Shown here: positions 44,994 through 53,256 of the stretch, piece by piece
Position numbering within the stretch: the stretch's first letter is position 1
Layout of the letters: each line of letters opens with the position of its first letter
Source: CAIKMD01 sp963740675
GTDB taxonomy: Bacteria; Pseudomonadota; Alphaproteobacteria; ATCC43930; CGMCC-115725
NCBI GenBank assembly: GCA_963740675.1
Contig: CAVUFS010000010.1
Location: 62,001 to 126,000, forward strand
Direction of reading: 5' to 3'
Length of the DNA stretch: 64,000 nt
Program-made: the position numbers and the translations under genes
The notes under the pieces: model-generated
The model's input: only the letters and a program-made list of their open reading frames with translations
Databases searched by the model: none
Told to the model about the DNA's origin: nothing

Positions 44994-45433
44994 GCGATAG
45001 CGTGCTGCATCTCGAGCGTTTGGTCGCGGCTCCACCGGAACGCGTCTTCGCGCACTGGGTCGAGCCGGCGTTGCTGGTGAAATGGTGGGGGCCGGAAGGC
45101 GCCGACATTCCCGAGCATACGATTGACGTGCGTCCCGGCGGCGCGTGGCGCACGACGATGCGCTTCCAGGACGGTAAGCGCATGACGGTCGGCGGCATGT
45201 ATCGCACCATCGAGAAGCCGAAGCGGCTCGTCTTCACCTGGGCTTGGGAAGACGAGAAGGGCGAGCGCGGCCACGAAACCGAAGTCACCGTGGAATTTGC
45301 CGCGGCGCCCGGCGGCACCCGGATCACGATCACGCAACAGGCTTTCGCCACCGCCGAAAGCCGCGACCAGCATCAACGCGGCTGGAACTCGACCCTCAAT
45401 TGCCTCGACAAGCTGCTCAGCGAAGGGAAATGA
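44990..45433 (+). CDS. SRPBCC (AHSA1-like) family protein
   Basis: A 147-residue START/AHSA1-fold protein. VLHLERLVAAPPERVFAHWV, KWWGPEG, RPGGAWRTTMRFQDGKR and the C-terminal HQRGWNSTLNCLDKLL are typical; these cavity proteins bind hydrophobic ligands. It begins with ATGA overlapping the ArsR stop, the very common ArsR-SRPBCC pairing. Its own stop overlaps the first possible start of the GST gene. Confidence 0.92.
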   Translation: MSDSVLHLERLVAAPPERVFAHWVEPALLVKWWGPEGADIPEHTIDVRPGGAWRTTMRFQDGKRMTVGGMYRTIEKPKRLVFTWAWEDEKGERGHETEVTVEFAAAPGGTRITITQQAFATAESRDQHQRGWNSTLNCLDKLLSEGK

Positions 45434-45435
45434 TC

Positions 45436-46084
45436 ATGGCCACCGTCGAAATTCTCGGTTTTGCGCCGTCGACCTACACACGCGTCGCCCGCATGGCGTG
45501 CGAGGAAAAGGGCGTGTCTTACGAGCTGAAACCATTGCAGCCGCATTCGCCGGAAGTGCTGGCGATCCATCCTTTCGGCAAAATCCCGGCACTGCGGCAC
45601 GGTGATTTCGAACTCTGCGAAGTCGAAGGCGATCGCTGACTACGTCGACCGGACTTTCGATGGCCCGGCGCTCTTTCCCAACGACGCCCGCGAGCGCGCC
45701 CGCGCCGAGCAATGGGTGTCGATCGTCAACACGGTGATGGATCCTGTGATGATCCGCACCTATCTCTTCGGCTACTTCTTCCCGAAGACCGAAGACGGCT
45801 CGCCCAATCGCGCTGCGATCGACGGAGCCTTGCCGGCACTACGCGAGCAAATCGCCATTCTCGACAAAGCGGTCGGACCGACTGGCTATCTCGCCGGCGC
45901 TCGCTACAGCTTTGCCGACATCAATCTGATGGCGATCCTTTTCTATGTCGGCATGATGCCGGAAGGCGCCGACGCCTTGCGCAATGCAAAATCGCTCGCC
46001 GCTTATTACGAGCGGAACGCCCAGCGACCCAGCTTCAAGAACACGATCCCGCCGCCGGCGCCGGCGCAGCAGGCGAAAAGCTGA
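45436..46084 (+). CDS. glutathione S-transferase family protein (frameshifted)
   Basis: A 215-residue GST once joined. The N-terminal thioredoxin-like domain reads EILGFAPSTYTRVARMACEE and IHPFGKIPALRHGDFELCE, then an extra base at about 45622 breaks it. Removing it gives ESKAIADYVDRTFDG, the canonical E-S-x-A-I glutathione-site motif. The C-terminal domain has YLAGARYSFADINLMAILF. Start ATG 45436 is chosen because AAGGG sits 8 bp before it; ATG 45430 is an alternative. Third gene in the ArsR-SRPBCC operon. Confidence 0.85.
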
Positions 46085-46098
46085 AGGGGACAAACGAT

Positions 46099-46810
46099 AT
46101 GACCGCTCATCCGATCGTCTCGCATGCGGAATGGCTCGCGGCGCGTAAAAAGCTGCTTGCCGAGGAGAAATCCTTCACCCAGGCACGCGACCGGTTGAGC
46201 GCGGCGCGACGCGAGCTGCCGTGGGAAAGAGTTCGAGGACTACAGCTTCGCCGGACCCCAGGGCGAGGTGCGGCTCTCGGATCTCTTTCGCGGCCGCTCG
46301 CAACTCATCGTCTATCACCTGATGTTCCATCCCGATTGGAACGCGGCGTGCAAAAGCTGCTCGTTCTGGGCGGATAATTTCGAGCGTGCGATCGTTCATC
46401 TCAATGCGCGCGACACGAATCTCGCCGCAGTTTCGCGCGCGCCGATCGAAAAGCTCGAAGCATTCAAGAAGCGCATGGGCTGGAGTTTCGAATGGGTATC
46501 TTGCGGTCCGGCCGGAGCGTTCAATCGCGATCTCGGCGTCAATTTCACGCCGGTGGAGATCAAGCAGCCGGACAAGAATTACAATTACGGCACGATCCAT
46601 TTCGGCATAGAAGATGCGCCGGGGCTCAGCGTGTTCGCCAAGGACGAGACGGGCGCGCTCTTTCACACCTACTCGACCTATTCGCGCGGCCTCGACATGC
46701 TCAACGGCGCCTATCACTACCTCGACATCGTGCCGAAAGGCCGCGACGAGGAAGGCATGCCGCACCCGATGTCCTGGGTGCGGCTGCGCGACGAATACGC
46801 GAAAGCCTGA
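46099..46810 (+). CDS. DUF899 family thioredoxin-like protein (frameshifted)
   Basis: A 236-residue DUF899 protein once joined. The start HPIVSHAEWLAARKKLLAEE and FTQARDRLSAARRELPW leads to a break at the GGG run 46223-46225; removing one G gives KEFEDYSFAGPQGEV. The core has LIVYHLMFHPDWNAACKSCS, with the CxxC, then FWADNFERAIVHLNARDT, and ends in AYHYLDIVPKGRDE. Function is unknown; these are often found with ArsR, SRPBCC and GST genes, as here. Start ATG 46099 follows GAAGGGG. Confidence 0.85.
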
Positions 46811-46867
46811 TCGGCGGGACCGGTTCTATGATATCCTCCCTTCTTCTCTTCGAAGAGGAGACGGGTG

Positions 46868-47200
46868 ATGAAGCGAAGCATATCGGCGGTGTATGCGGGC
46901 CTGATTGCCATGATGATCGCGTTGCCCGCGCTCGCGCAGCAAACCAATACCATGCCACCGCCCGACTACATGTATCGCCACCACCATATGTGGCATGGCG
47001 GTTTCCTCGGGCCGCTTTTGATAATCCTCTTGATCTTCGTTCTGGTAGCATTGTTCATGCGCTTCGGCTTCTGGGGCCGGCACTATGGCTATCGCTTTCA
47101 CCGTTCGGGCGCAGCGCTCGACATTCTCGAAGAGCGCTTTGTCCGCGGCGAGATCGACAAGGCCGAGTTCGAGGAAAAGCGCAAGCTCCTGATGCGCTGA
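46868..47200 (+). CDS. SHOCT domain-containing membrane protein
   Basis: A 110-residue protein. The N-terminal signal-like segment (AVYAGLIAMMIALPALAQQ) is followed by a His-rich stretch YMYRHHHMWHGG, one membrane helix (GPLLIILLIFVLVALFMRFG), and a C-terminal SHOCT domain ALDILEERFVRGEIDKAEFE. SHOCT domains are short helices of unknown role in oligomerisation. The His/Met run could bind metal, but this is speculation. Start chosen at ATG 46868; GTG 46865 would add one residue. Confidence 0.8.
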   Translation: MKRSISAVYAGLIAMMIALPALAQQTNTMPPPDYMYRHHHMWHGGFLGPLLIILLIFVLVALFMRFGFWGRHYGYRFHRSGAALDILEERFVRGEIDKAEFEEKRKLLMR

Positions 47201-47222
47201 TCCCGGCGCCGCTCGGCCGCGG

Positions 47223-47684
47223 CTAGAGCTCGCGGCCGAGATAGTGGTCGATGGAATAGCGCCCGCCACCGCGGAAGAAGATCGCTGTGCAGAGCAACAG
47301 CCAAAGCAGCGCATATTCGAAGCCTCTATTCGTCCAGAAGTAGCCGAATTGCCACTGAAATATCGTGATGATCACCGCCATCTCGATCCAGATTGCGGCG
47401 GCGCAGAAGCGCGTGAAGAGGCCGACCGCAAGCCCGGCGGCGGCGAAGGATTCGGTCAACACGAGCAGCCAAGCGAACAGCATCGCCATCGGGATGCCGT
47501 GCTGCGCGATGTTCTCGGCATAGCGCGTCGGCGGCAGCACCATCAGCTTTTGGATACCGTGCGGCACGAGAACCGCCCCGGTGCAAAAGCGCATGAAGCC
47601 GTAAGCGAAAGGCGAGCCGGCTTGGTACAGACCAGCGAGGCCCGGAAAGACGAGACGTTTGGGGTCGACGGATTCTTCGCTCAT
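47223..47684 (-). CDS. DoxX family membrane protein
   Basis: A 153-residue, four-helix DoxX protein. Features are YGFMRFCTGAVLVPHGIQKLM, FAWLLVLTESFAAAGLAVG, FTRFCAAAIWIEMAVIITIF and EYALLWLLLCTAIFFRGGGR. DoxX proteins have been linked to thiosulfate:quinone oxidoreductase and redox homeostasis, but most members lack known function. It is convergent with the SHOCT gene across 22 bp. Confidence 0.85.
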   Translation of the reverse strand: MSEESVDPKRLVFPGLAGLYQAGSPFAYGFMRFCTGAVLVPHGIQKLMVLPPTRYAENIAQHGIPMAMLFAWLLVLTESFAAAGLAVGLFTRFCAAAIWIEMAVIITIFQWQFGYFWTNRGFEYALLWLLLCTAIFFRGGGRYSIDHYLGREL

Positions 47685-47781
47685 ATCGCGTTTCTCCCTC
47701 TACGAACCGACCATTGGGTCATCGCCCGCCAGCGTAAACGCGGCGGCTGTACGCGGTGTAATGACAATCCCGTGAGGGCGG

Positions 47782-50304
47782 CTATTCGTTGCGCAGAAAG
47801 GGCGCAGCTTTGGCGCCGAGTGCGCGCCAGGTTCCGGCAAGTCCGGCAATGAGGGTCAGAGCAATTGCGCCGAGCCCGGTCGCGGCGACGGTGCCCGTGA
47901 GGAAATCCCATGGCGCATGCATGACGCGCGTCAGCAGGAAATAGGCGGCGATGGTCCCGATAACGCAAGCGATCAGCGCCGCCGCGAAGCCGATGAGTCC
48001 GTATTCGATCAAGAAGCTGCCCGCGATCTGGCGACGCGTCGCACCGAGCACTTTCAGCACCACCAATTCGTAAACCCGCCGGCGATGTGTCGCTGCGATC
48101 GCCCCGGCCAGCACCAGCGCGCCGGCGGCGAGGGTGATCGCCGCGGTGATACGCACCGCAGCGGCAATCGCGCCGACGATATCGCCAAGCGTGCCGAGCG
48201 CGTCGCGCACATCGATCGCCGAGACGTTCGGGAACGCGTCGGTGACGGCGCGCTCGAGCGCGGCTTCCTGGCCCGGCGTTGCGCGTGCGGTGGCGATGAA
48301 ACTTTGCGGTGCGCCGTCGAGCGTGCCGGGCGACAGCACGATGGCGAAATTGATATTGAGCGAGGTCCAATCGATCTCGCGCAGATTGGCGATCTTCGCG
48401 GTGACGTCGCGGCCGAGCACGTTGATGGTGATCGTGTCGCCGACTTTCAGCTTCATGCCGCGCGCGAGATCGGCAGCGAAAGAGACTAGCGGCTCGCCGC
48501 GGTAATCCGCCGGCCACCATTCGCCCGCGACAAGCCGCGATCCCGCCGGCAGGCTCGCCGCATAAGTCAGGCCGCGCTCGGAGCTCGTCGCCCAGCGCGC
48601 ATCGGGGCCGACAAAGGCTTTCTCTACGGGCACGCCGTTCAGTGCGCTGATGCGCCCGCGCATGCTCGGCACCTGGCGCACATCGCTGACGCCCGGCGTC
48701 CCCGCCACCAACTTGTCGAAAGCGGCGATTTGATCCGATTGGATGTCGATGAAGAAGAAAGATGGCGCGCGCTGCGGCAGGCTCTCGCTGAGTTCGTTGG
48801 CCAGATCGCCATGCACGAGGCCGACCGCCACCAGCACGGCGAGGCCGAGACCGAGCGAGGCGACGATGCCGACCGTCGTCGCGCCGGGCCGATACAGATT
48901 GGCGAGAGCGAGACGCAGCCCCGGCTGGCGCGGCCGTCCGGCGAGCGCGGCAAGCTTCATCATGCCTTGTGCCGCGAGGCGGAAGACGATGAGGGCACCG
49001 GCAGCGCCGGCAATAAACCAGGCCGCGACCGTGCGATCGGGCGCGCTCGCCATCGCCAGGATCAACAGCCCGAGCGCCGCGCTAACGGCGATGAGCGTCG
49101 GCAACAGTGCTGGCCGTGCCCGCGTCGGGCCAAGTGCGTTGCGGAAGAGCGTCGCCGCGCGTGTCTCGCATGCTGCGCCGATCGGCCAAGCCGCAAAGCA
49201 CAACGTCGCCAAAATCCCGTAAGAAGCGGCGAGCAAAAGCGGCAGCGGGTAGATGCCGAGCTGTGCTGCGACTGGCAGCTCAGCAGGCAGCAACGGCACA
49301 GCGGCGAAGGGCGCGGCAATGCCGATCAACACGCCGAGCAGAATGCCCCCCGCCGACAACGTCATGATCTGCGCGAGATAGATCAGGAACACGAGCCGCC
49401 GCGACGCGCCGAGGCATTTCAGCGTCGCGATCGTATCCATCTTGGTCGTGAGATAACTTTCGACCGCATTGGCGATGCCGACGCCGCCGACCAGCAGCGT
49501 GGTGAGGCCGACCAAGGTCAAGAACACCGTCACACGGTCGAGCAGCTCTTGCAGATTGGGCGCGGCATCGGCGAAGGAACGAATACGCCAGCCCGCTTCG
49601 GGGAATTTCGCCTTCGCGGCGTCGATCACCGCCGCCACATTGCTCGTCGGGGGCAGGCGCAAGCGATAGGCGTAAGCAACAAGCGAGCCCGGCGCGAGCA
49701 AGCCCGTCGCGCCAAGTGCATCTTGCGATACCATCACGCGCGGGCCGAGCTCATAAATGCCGCTGATACTGTCCGGCTCACGCGCCAGCGTCGCCCGCAG
49801 GATGAAGCGGGCGCTGCCGATATGGATCGCGTCGCCGAGTTTTAGTCCCAGACGATCGAGTAGCCCCGGCGCGACCGCCGCGCCCCAAGCGCCGTCGCGC
49901 TGGTTCAGCGCCGCGGCAAGCGGTTGCGGTGGATTGAGCGTGATGCTGCCGTAAAGCGGATAGGCATTATCGATCGCTTTCAGCTCGATCAAGCTGCGCG
50001 ATGCGCCGCTCTCGGCGATCGCCATGGCGCGCAGCCGCGTCGCGCGCGATAGCCGGCCTTGCGTGGCGAGAAAATCGATCTCGGCCTGGTCGGCGGAGCG
50101 CTGCGCGAGGTTGAATTCGATATCGCCGCCGAGCAATGCACGCGCATCGCCGGTGAGCCCGGCATTGATCGATGCGCCCAACGAGCCGACACCGGCGATG
50201 ACCGCGACGCCGAGACAAAGACAAGTGAGGAGGATGCCGAAACCCTTGAGCCCACCGCGCAACTCGCGCTGTGCCAAGCGCCAGGCGAGGCCGAGCTGGC
50301 TCAC
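47782..50304 (-). CDS. ABC transporter permease, FtsX-like (YbbP/LolC type)
   Basis: An 840-residue permease with duplicated FtsX/MacB-type modules: an N-terminal helix (GFGILLTCLCLGVAVIAGVG), a large periplasmic domain, then membrane blocks around residues 260-500 (TVFLTLVGLTTLLVGGVGIA) and a second block near the C-terminus (AAITLAAGALVLAGAIAATH, YELVVLKVLGATRRQIAGSF). It belongs with the tesA-adjacent YbbA/YbbP transporters. Its ATG overlaps the ATPase stop by 4 bp. The substrate is not established for the family; lipids or membrane-derived molecules are suspected. Confidence 0.92.
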   Translation of the reverse strand: MSQLGLAWRLAQRELRGGLKGFGILLTCLCLGVAVIAGVGSLGASINAGLTGDARALLGGDIEFNLAQRSADQAEIDFLATQGRLSRATRLRAMAIAESGASRSLIELKAIDNAYPLYGSITLNPPQPLAAALNQRDGAWGAAVAPGLLDRLGLKLGDAIHIGSARFILRATLAREPDSISGIYELGPRVMVSQDALGATGLLAPGSLVAYAYRLRLPPTSNVAAVIDAAKAKFPEAGWRIRSFADAAPNLQELLDRVTVFLTLVGLTTLLVGGVGIANAVESYLTTKMDTIATLKCLGASRRLVFLIYLAQIMTLSAGGILLGVLIGIAAPFAAVPLLPAELPVAAQLGIYPLPLLLAASYGILATLCFAAWPIGAACETRAATLFRNALGPTRARPALLPTLIAVSAALGLLILAMASAPDRTVAAWFIAGAAGALIVFRLAAQGMMKLAALAGRPRQPGLRLALANLYRPGATTVGIVASLGLGLAVLVAVGLVHGDLANELSESLPQRAPSFFFIDIQSDQIAAFDKLVAGTPGVSDVRQVPSMRGRISALNGVPVEKAFVGPDARWATSSERGLTYAASLPAGSRLVAGEWWPADYRGEPLVSFAADLARGMKLKVGDTITINVLGRDVTAKIANLREIDWTSLNINFAIVLSPGTLDGAPQSFIATARATPGQEAALERAVTDAFPNVSAIDVRDALGTLGDIVGAIAAAVRITAAITLAAGALVLAGAIAATHRRRVYELVVLKVLGATRRQIAGSFLIEYGLIGFAAALIACVIGTIAAYFLLTRVMHAPWDFLTGTVAATGLGAIALTLIAGLAGTWRALGAKAAPFLRNE

Positions 50305-50996
50305 GCAGTCGCCTCGACGATATTGCCATCGCGCAGGTGGATGATGCGGTCGCAGCGCGCGGCCAACATCGGGTCGTGCGTGATCAGCAAGAGGGTTGTG
50401 CCGCGCTCGGCATGCAGCGTGAACAGCAGGTCGATCACGTGCCGGCCGGTCTCGCCATCGAGATTGCCGGTCGGCTCGTCGGCCAAGAGCAGCGATGGCT
50501 GCGGCGCGAAGGCGCGGGCGATGGCGACACGCTGCTGCTCGCCGCCGGAAAGCTGCGACGGATAATGCTGCACTCGGTCTTTCAGACCGACCGCTTCAAG
50601 TCCCGCGGCGGCAACGGCAAACGCATCGGCGCGGCCCGCCAACTCCAGCGGCACGGCGACATTCTCCAGCGCGGTCATCGTCGGCACGAGATGAAAGGAT
50701 TGAAAGACGATGCCGATGCGGTCACGGCGAAACCGCGCCAGCGCATCCTCGCTCAGCGTGTTGAGATCGGTGCCGGCGATCGCGACGCGGCCGCTGGTCA
50801 CGCGCTCGAGCCCGCCCAGTACCATCATCAATGTCGATTTGCCAGAGCCCGACGGTCCAACCAAGCCGATCGTCGTGCCGGATTCGATGGTCGCGGAAAG
50901 GCCGCGCAGAACGTTGACGGGACCCGCCGCGCTCGTCAGGGTAAGACGCACATCCTCCAAGAGGATCAGCGGTTTTCCGATGTCTTCTGTTCTCAT
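50301..50996 (-). CDS. ABC transporter ATP-binding protein (YbbA type)
   Basis: A 231-residue ATPase. Walker A is GPSGSGKSTL, the signature is LSGGEQQRVAIARAF, Walker B is LLLADEPTGNLDGETG and the switch His is in LLLITHDPMLAARCD. It partners the overlapping permease gene. The tesA-like esterase gene is divergent 25 bp away, the same arrangement as in Escherichia coli, which supports the YbbA assignment. It belongs to the MacB/LolD-like branch. Confidence 0.94.
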   Translation of the reverse strand: MRTEDIGKPLILLEDVRLTLTSAAGPVNVLRGLSATIESGTTIGLVGPSGSGKSTLMMVLGGLERVTSGRVAIAGTDLNTLSEDALARFRRDRIGIVFQSFHLVPTMTALENVAVPLELAGRADAFAVAAAGLEAVGLKDRVQHYPSQLSGGEQQRVAIARAFAPQPSLLLADEPTGNLDGETGRHVIDLLFTLHAERGTTLLLITHDPMLAARCDRIIHLRDGNIVEATA

Positions 50997-51021
50997 TTGC
51001 GCGCGCCGGGGTTATGGCTGC

Positions 51022-51666
51022 GTGGCACGCTTTGTCAATCGAGCGGCGCTCGCGGCGCTGATCACGCTTCTGCTATCGCCCTTGCTATCGGCAGGGCCGG
51101 CCGCGGCGGCGACGCGAATCCTTGCCTTCGGCGACAGCCTCACGGCCGGTCTCGGCGTCGGCCCGGATCAGGCTTTCCCGGCACAACTCGCCGCCCGTCT
51201 CAAAGCCGATGGTTATGACGTCACCGTCGATAATGCCGGTGTCTCGGGAGACACGACCGCCGGTGGGCTGGCGCGGCTCGATTGGACGATGGGCGGTCAT
51301 CCTGATGTCGTGTTGCTCGAACTCGGGGCCAACGACATGCTGCGCGGGCTCGATCCCAAGCGCGCCGAGACCAATCTCGATACGATGCTGAGCAAGCTCA
51401 AAGCGGCCAAGGTCAAGGTATTGCTGATCGGCATGCGCTCGTCGTCCAATTGGGGCGTGGACTATCAGAAGAGCTTCGATGGTATCTATCCGATGCTCGC
51501 GAAGAAATACGATGTGCCGCTCTATCCCTTTTTTCTCGAAGGCGTGGCGCTCGATCCGAAGCTCAACCAACCCGATATGCTCCATCCCAATCCGGCAGGC
51601 GTCGCGGTAATCGTTGGCCGCATCGCGCCGGCGGTGGAGCAATTGCTCGGTAAGCCGGCAAAGTGA
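51022..51666 (+). CDS. tesA: arylesterase / SGNH hydrolase, TesA-like
   Basis: A 214-residue exported lipase/thioesterase. GTG 51022 begins a signal peptide (ALAALITLLLSPLLSAGPAAA). The SGNH blocks are ILAFGDSLTAGLGVG (Ser), NAGVSGDTTAGGL (Gly), ELGANDMLRG (Asn) and PDMLHPNPAGVAVI (Asp and His). TesA homologues hydrolyse acyl-CoA or lysophospholipids in the periplasm. It is divergent from the ABC module and followed after 4 bp by thpR. A long open frame upstream runs antisense into the ATPase gene and is not used. Confidence 0.9.
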   Translation: MARFVNRAALAALITLLLSPLLSAGPAAAATRILAFGDSLTAGLGVGPDQAFPAQLAARLKADGYDVTVDNAGVSGDTTAGGLARLDWTMGGHPDVVLLELGANDMLRGLDPKRAETNLDTMLSKLKAAKVKVLLIGMRSSSNWGVDYQKSFDGIYPMLAKKYDVPLYPFFLEGVALDPKLNQPDMLHPNPAGVAVIVGRIAPAVEQLLGKPAK

Positions 51667-51670
51667 GACC

Positions 51671-52195
51671 ATGCTGCGGCTCTTCGTCGGCATCAATCTA
51701 CCGCCCGAGCTGAAGTTATCGCTGTCGTTGATGACAAACGGTCTGCCGGGCGCGAAATGGGTCGATGCCGGAAATTATCATCTCACCCTGCGCTTCATCG
51801 GCGAGATCGATGAAGGCCGGGCCGAGGATGTCGATGCCGCGCTGAGCCAGATCCATGCGCCGCGTTTCGACGTCACCCTCGCAACGGTCGGGCATTTCGG
51901 GCAGCGTCAGCTCTGGGTCGGAGTCGAGCGCAACGACACGCTCCAGCATCTTCACGGCAAGATCGAAAGCGCGCTGTCGCGGCTCGGTCTCCCGGCGGAG
52001 GAGCGGCGCTACACGCCGCATGTGAGCCTGGCGCGACTCAAAGGCACAAACGAAGCGCGGTTACAGACTTATCTCACGCAACACGCGCTTTATCGCGCGC
52101 CGCCGTTTCGCGTCGATCATTTCTCGCTGATCGCGAGCTATCTCACGAAGAGCGGTGCGATTTATGAGGATCAGGCGGATTATCTGCTGAGGTGA
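51671..52195 (+). CDS. thpR: RNA 2',3'-cyclic phosphodiesterase
   Basis: A 174-residue member of the 2H phosphoesterase superfamily, ThpR/LigT-like. The two catalytic motifs are HLTLRF (residues about 38-43) and HVSLAR (about 119-124), the second using Ser in place of Thr. N-terminal LRLFVGINLPPEL and WVDAGNYHLT are typical. It opens 2',3'-cyclic RNA ends. It follows tesA by 4 bp with its start at ATG 51671. Confidence 0.92.
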   Translation: MLRLFVGINLPPELKLSLSLMTNGLPGAKWVDAGNYHLTLRFIGEIDEGRAEDVDAALSQIHAPRFDVTLATVGHFGQRQLWVGVERNDTLQHLHGKIESALSRLGLPAEERRYTPHVSLARLKGTNEARLQTYLTQHALYRAPPFRVDHFSLIASYLTKSGAIYEDQADYLLR

Positions 52196-52533
52196 AGGCG
52201 GCGCGCAAAAGGGATAGGGCAAAAAGCGGCCGCGGCCGATGCGGTTGAGGGGGGACCGACACCGACCGCGACCATCGCGCGCGAAACACATCACGACCGG
52301 GCCAATGATCACCCGGCAAGTGCTACGCTAAGGAAAACAATCTAAGGAACCGTAAAATCAACCTTTCGCGCTGTTTACCGCAATTTTCTCGCGTAAACGC
52401 AGCGTGTGCCGCGATGGTATTAACCATAACCATCGCGCTTCTTCCGTCGCGCCAGGTCACGGGAACCGCACTCGGCAGCGGGTGTTCTAAGCAAGGTTAG
52501 GGCATACTCGGTGATTTCGCGTAAGGAGCAAAC
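52196..52533 (+). other. 338-bp intergenic region before the lipoprotein gene
   Basis: No convincing gene is seen. The region holds a perfect inverted repeat at 52410-52437 (see separate entry), A/T-rich stretches around 52320-52380 (AAATCAACC, CGCAATTTTC), and the strong ribosome-binding site AAGGAG at 52522-52527 for the lipoprotein. It probably carries the promoter and 5' leader of that gene. Confidence 0.6.
52410..52437. promoter_or_regulatory. perfect 9-bp inverted repeat with 10-bp spacer
   Basis: CGCGATGGT at 52410-52418 and ACCATCGCG at 52429-52437 surround ATTAACCATA. It lies about 97 bp before the lipoprotein ATG. It could be an operator or a stem in the leader RNA; no family is recognised. 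Confidence 0.45.
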
Positions 52534-52704
52534 ATGCGCAGCTTGATGATTTTCGGTGTTCTGGCGCTGGGCCTCACGGCTTGCGTCGACGTTCATAATC
52601 CGCCCCCGCAAGCGCAACAGCAGCAGCAGCCGAACACGGTCGTTGTGCCGGCGCCGACAACCGGCTCGACCACAGTGATCTGCCCGGCTGGCTCGGTTTG
52701 CTGA
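52534..52704 (+). CDS. small lipoprotein
   Basis: A 56-residue protein missed by length filters. ATG 52534 is preceded by AAGGAG at 7-nt spacing. MRSLMIFGVLALGLTAC is a classic lipoprotein signal peptide with lipobox L-T-A-C, placing the lipidated Cys at 17. The mature part has a Gln run (PPPQAQQQQQP), a Pro/Thr/Val-rich middle, and ends in VICPAGSVC with two Cys that may form a disulfide. Function unknown; an outer-membrane or periplasmic structural lipoprotein is likely. It is convergent with the DUF934 gene. Confidence 0.8.
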   Translation: MRSLMIFGVLALGLTACVDVHNPPPQAQQQQQPNTVVVPAPTTGSTTVICPAGSVC

Positions 52705-52755
52705 TCGCAGATAACGGCGACGTCTAATCGGAATCGAGGCTGGGTCGCGCGCAGT

Positions 52756-53256
52756 CTAAGGATTGCGCGGACCCAGCCGTTGCCGCATGACCCAAGGGCG
52801 CCCGTCCGGGGCTTGCTGATAGAAGACGTCGAATTCGCTGAACGCCTTCGCCCAATTCTCTTTGATCGCGCGCTCGCCGACGACAAAGCTGTTGAAGCCA
52901 ACGCGCTTCATGAACATCAACTGATCGCGCAGCACTTCGCCTTCGGCGCGCAGCTCGCCCTTGTAGCCAAAGCGCGTGCGCAGCAGCCGCGCCTGCGAAT
53001 AAGCGCGGCCATCGGTGAATTTCGGGAAGCTGAGGATGATCAGCGCAAAGCGCGATACATCGCCGGCAATCTCTTGCGGCGCGATCGTATTGGGCAAGCG
53101 CAGACCCAGCTTGTCGGCGCGCGTTTGCAAGGCCGATTTATCGGTCTGCCAACGCGCGAAAGACACAGTGATGGCGCCGCTTGCGGGTATCGGCTCGTCG
53201 TCGGCGAGATGATGCCAATCGTCGACGCCGAGGGTTCCGTCCTCAGCGAGGAGCAT
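52756..53256 (-). CDS. DUF934 protein, sulfite/nitrite reductase-associated
   Basis: A 166-residue DUF934 family protein, found almost only with ferredoxin-type sulfite/nitrite reductases. Conserved stretches are DDWHHLADDEPIPASGAI, IILSFPKFTDGRAYSQARLL, FGYKGELRAEGEVLRDQLMF and FNSFVVGE. Its biochemical role is not known. It overlaps the reductase gene by 14 bp and ends the operon. cysH, often the next gene in this context, is absent. Confidence 0.9.
   Translation of the reverse strand: MLLAEDGTLGVDDWHHLADDEPIPASGAITVSFARWQTDKSALQTRADKLGLRLPNTIAPQEIAGDVSRFALIILSFPKFTDGRAYSQARLLRTRFGYKGELRAEGEVLRDQLMFMKRVGFNSFVVGERAIKENWAKAFSEFDVFYQQAPDGRPWVMRQRLGPRNP

Noticed and set aside
44429..45376. Upstream extension of the BI-1 frame
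   Set aside because: It runs antisense through the ArsR and SRPBCC genes; the BI-1 family start is at 44428.
50710..51021. Upstream extension of the TesA frame
   Set aside because: It is antisense to the ATPase gene and would hide the signal peptide inside the protein.
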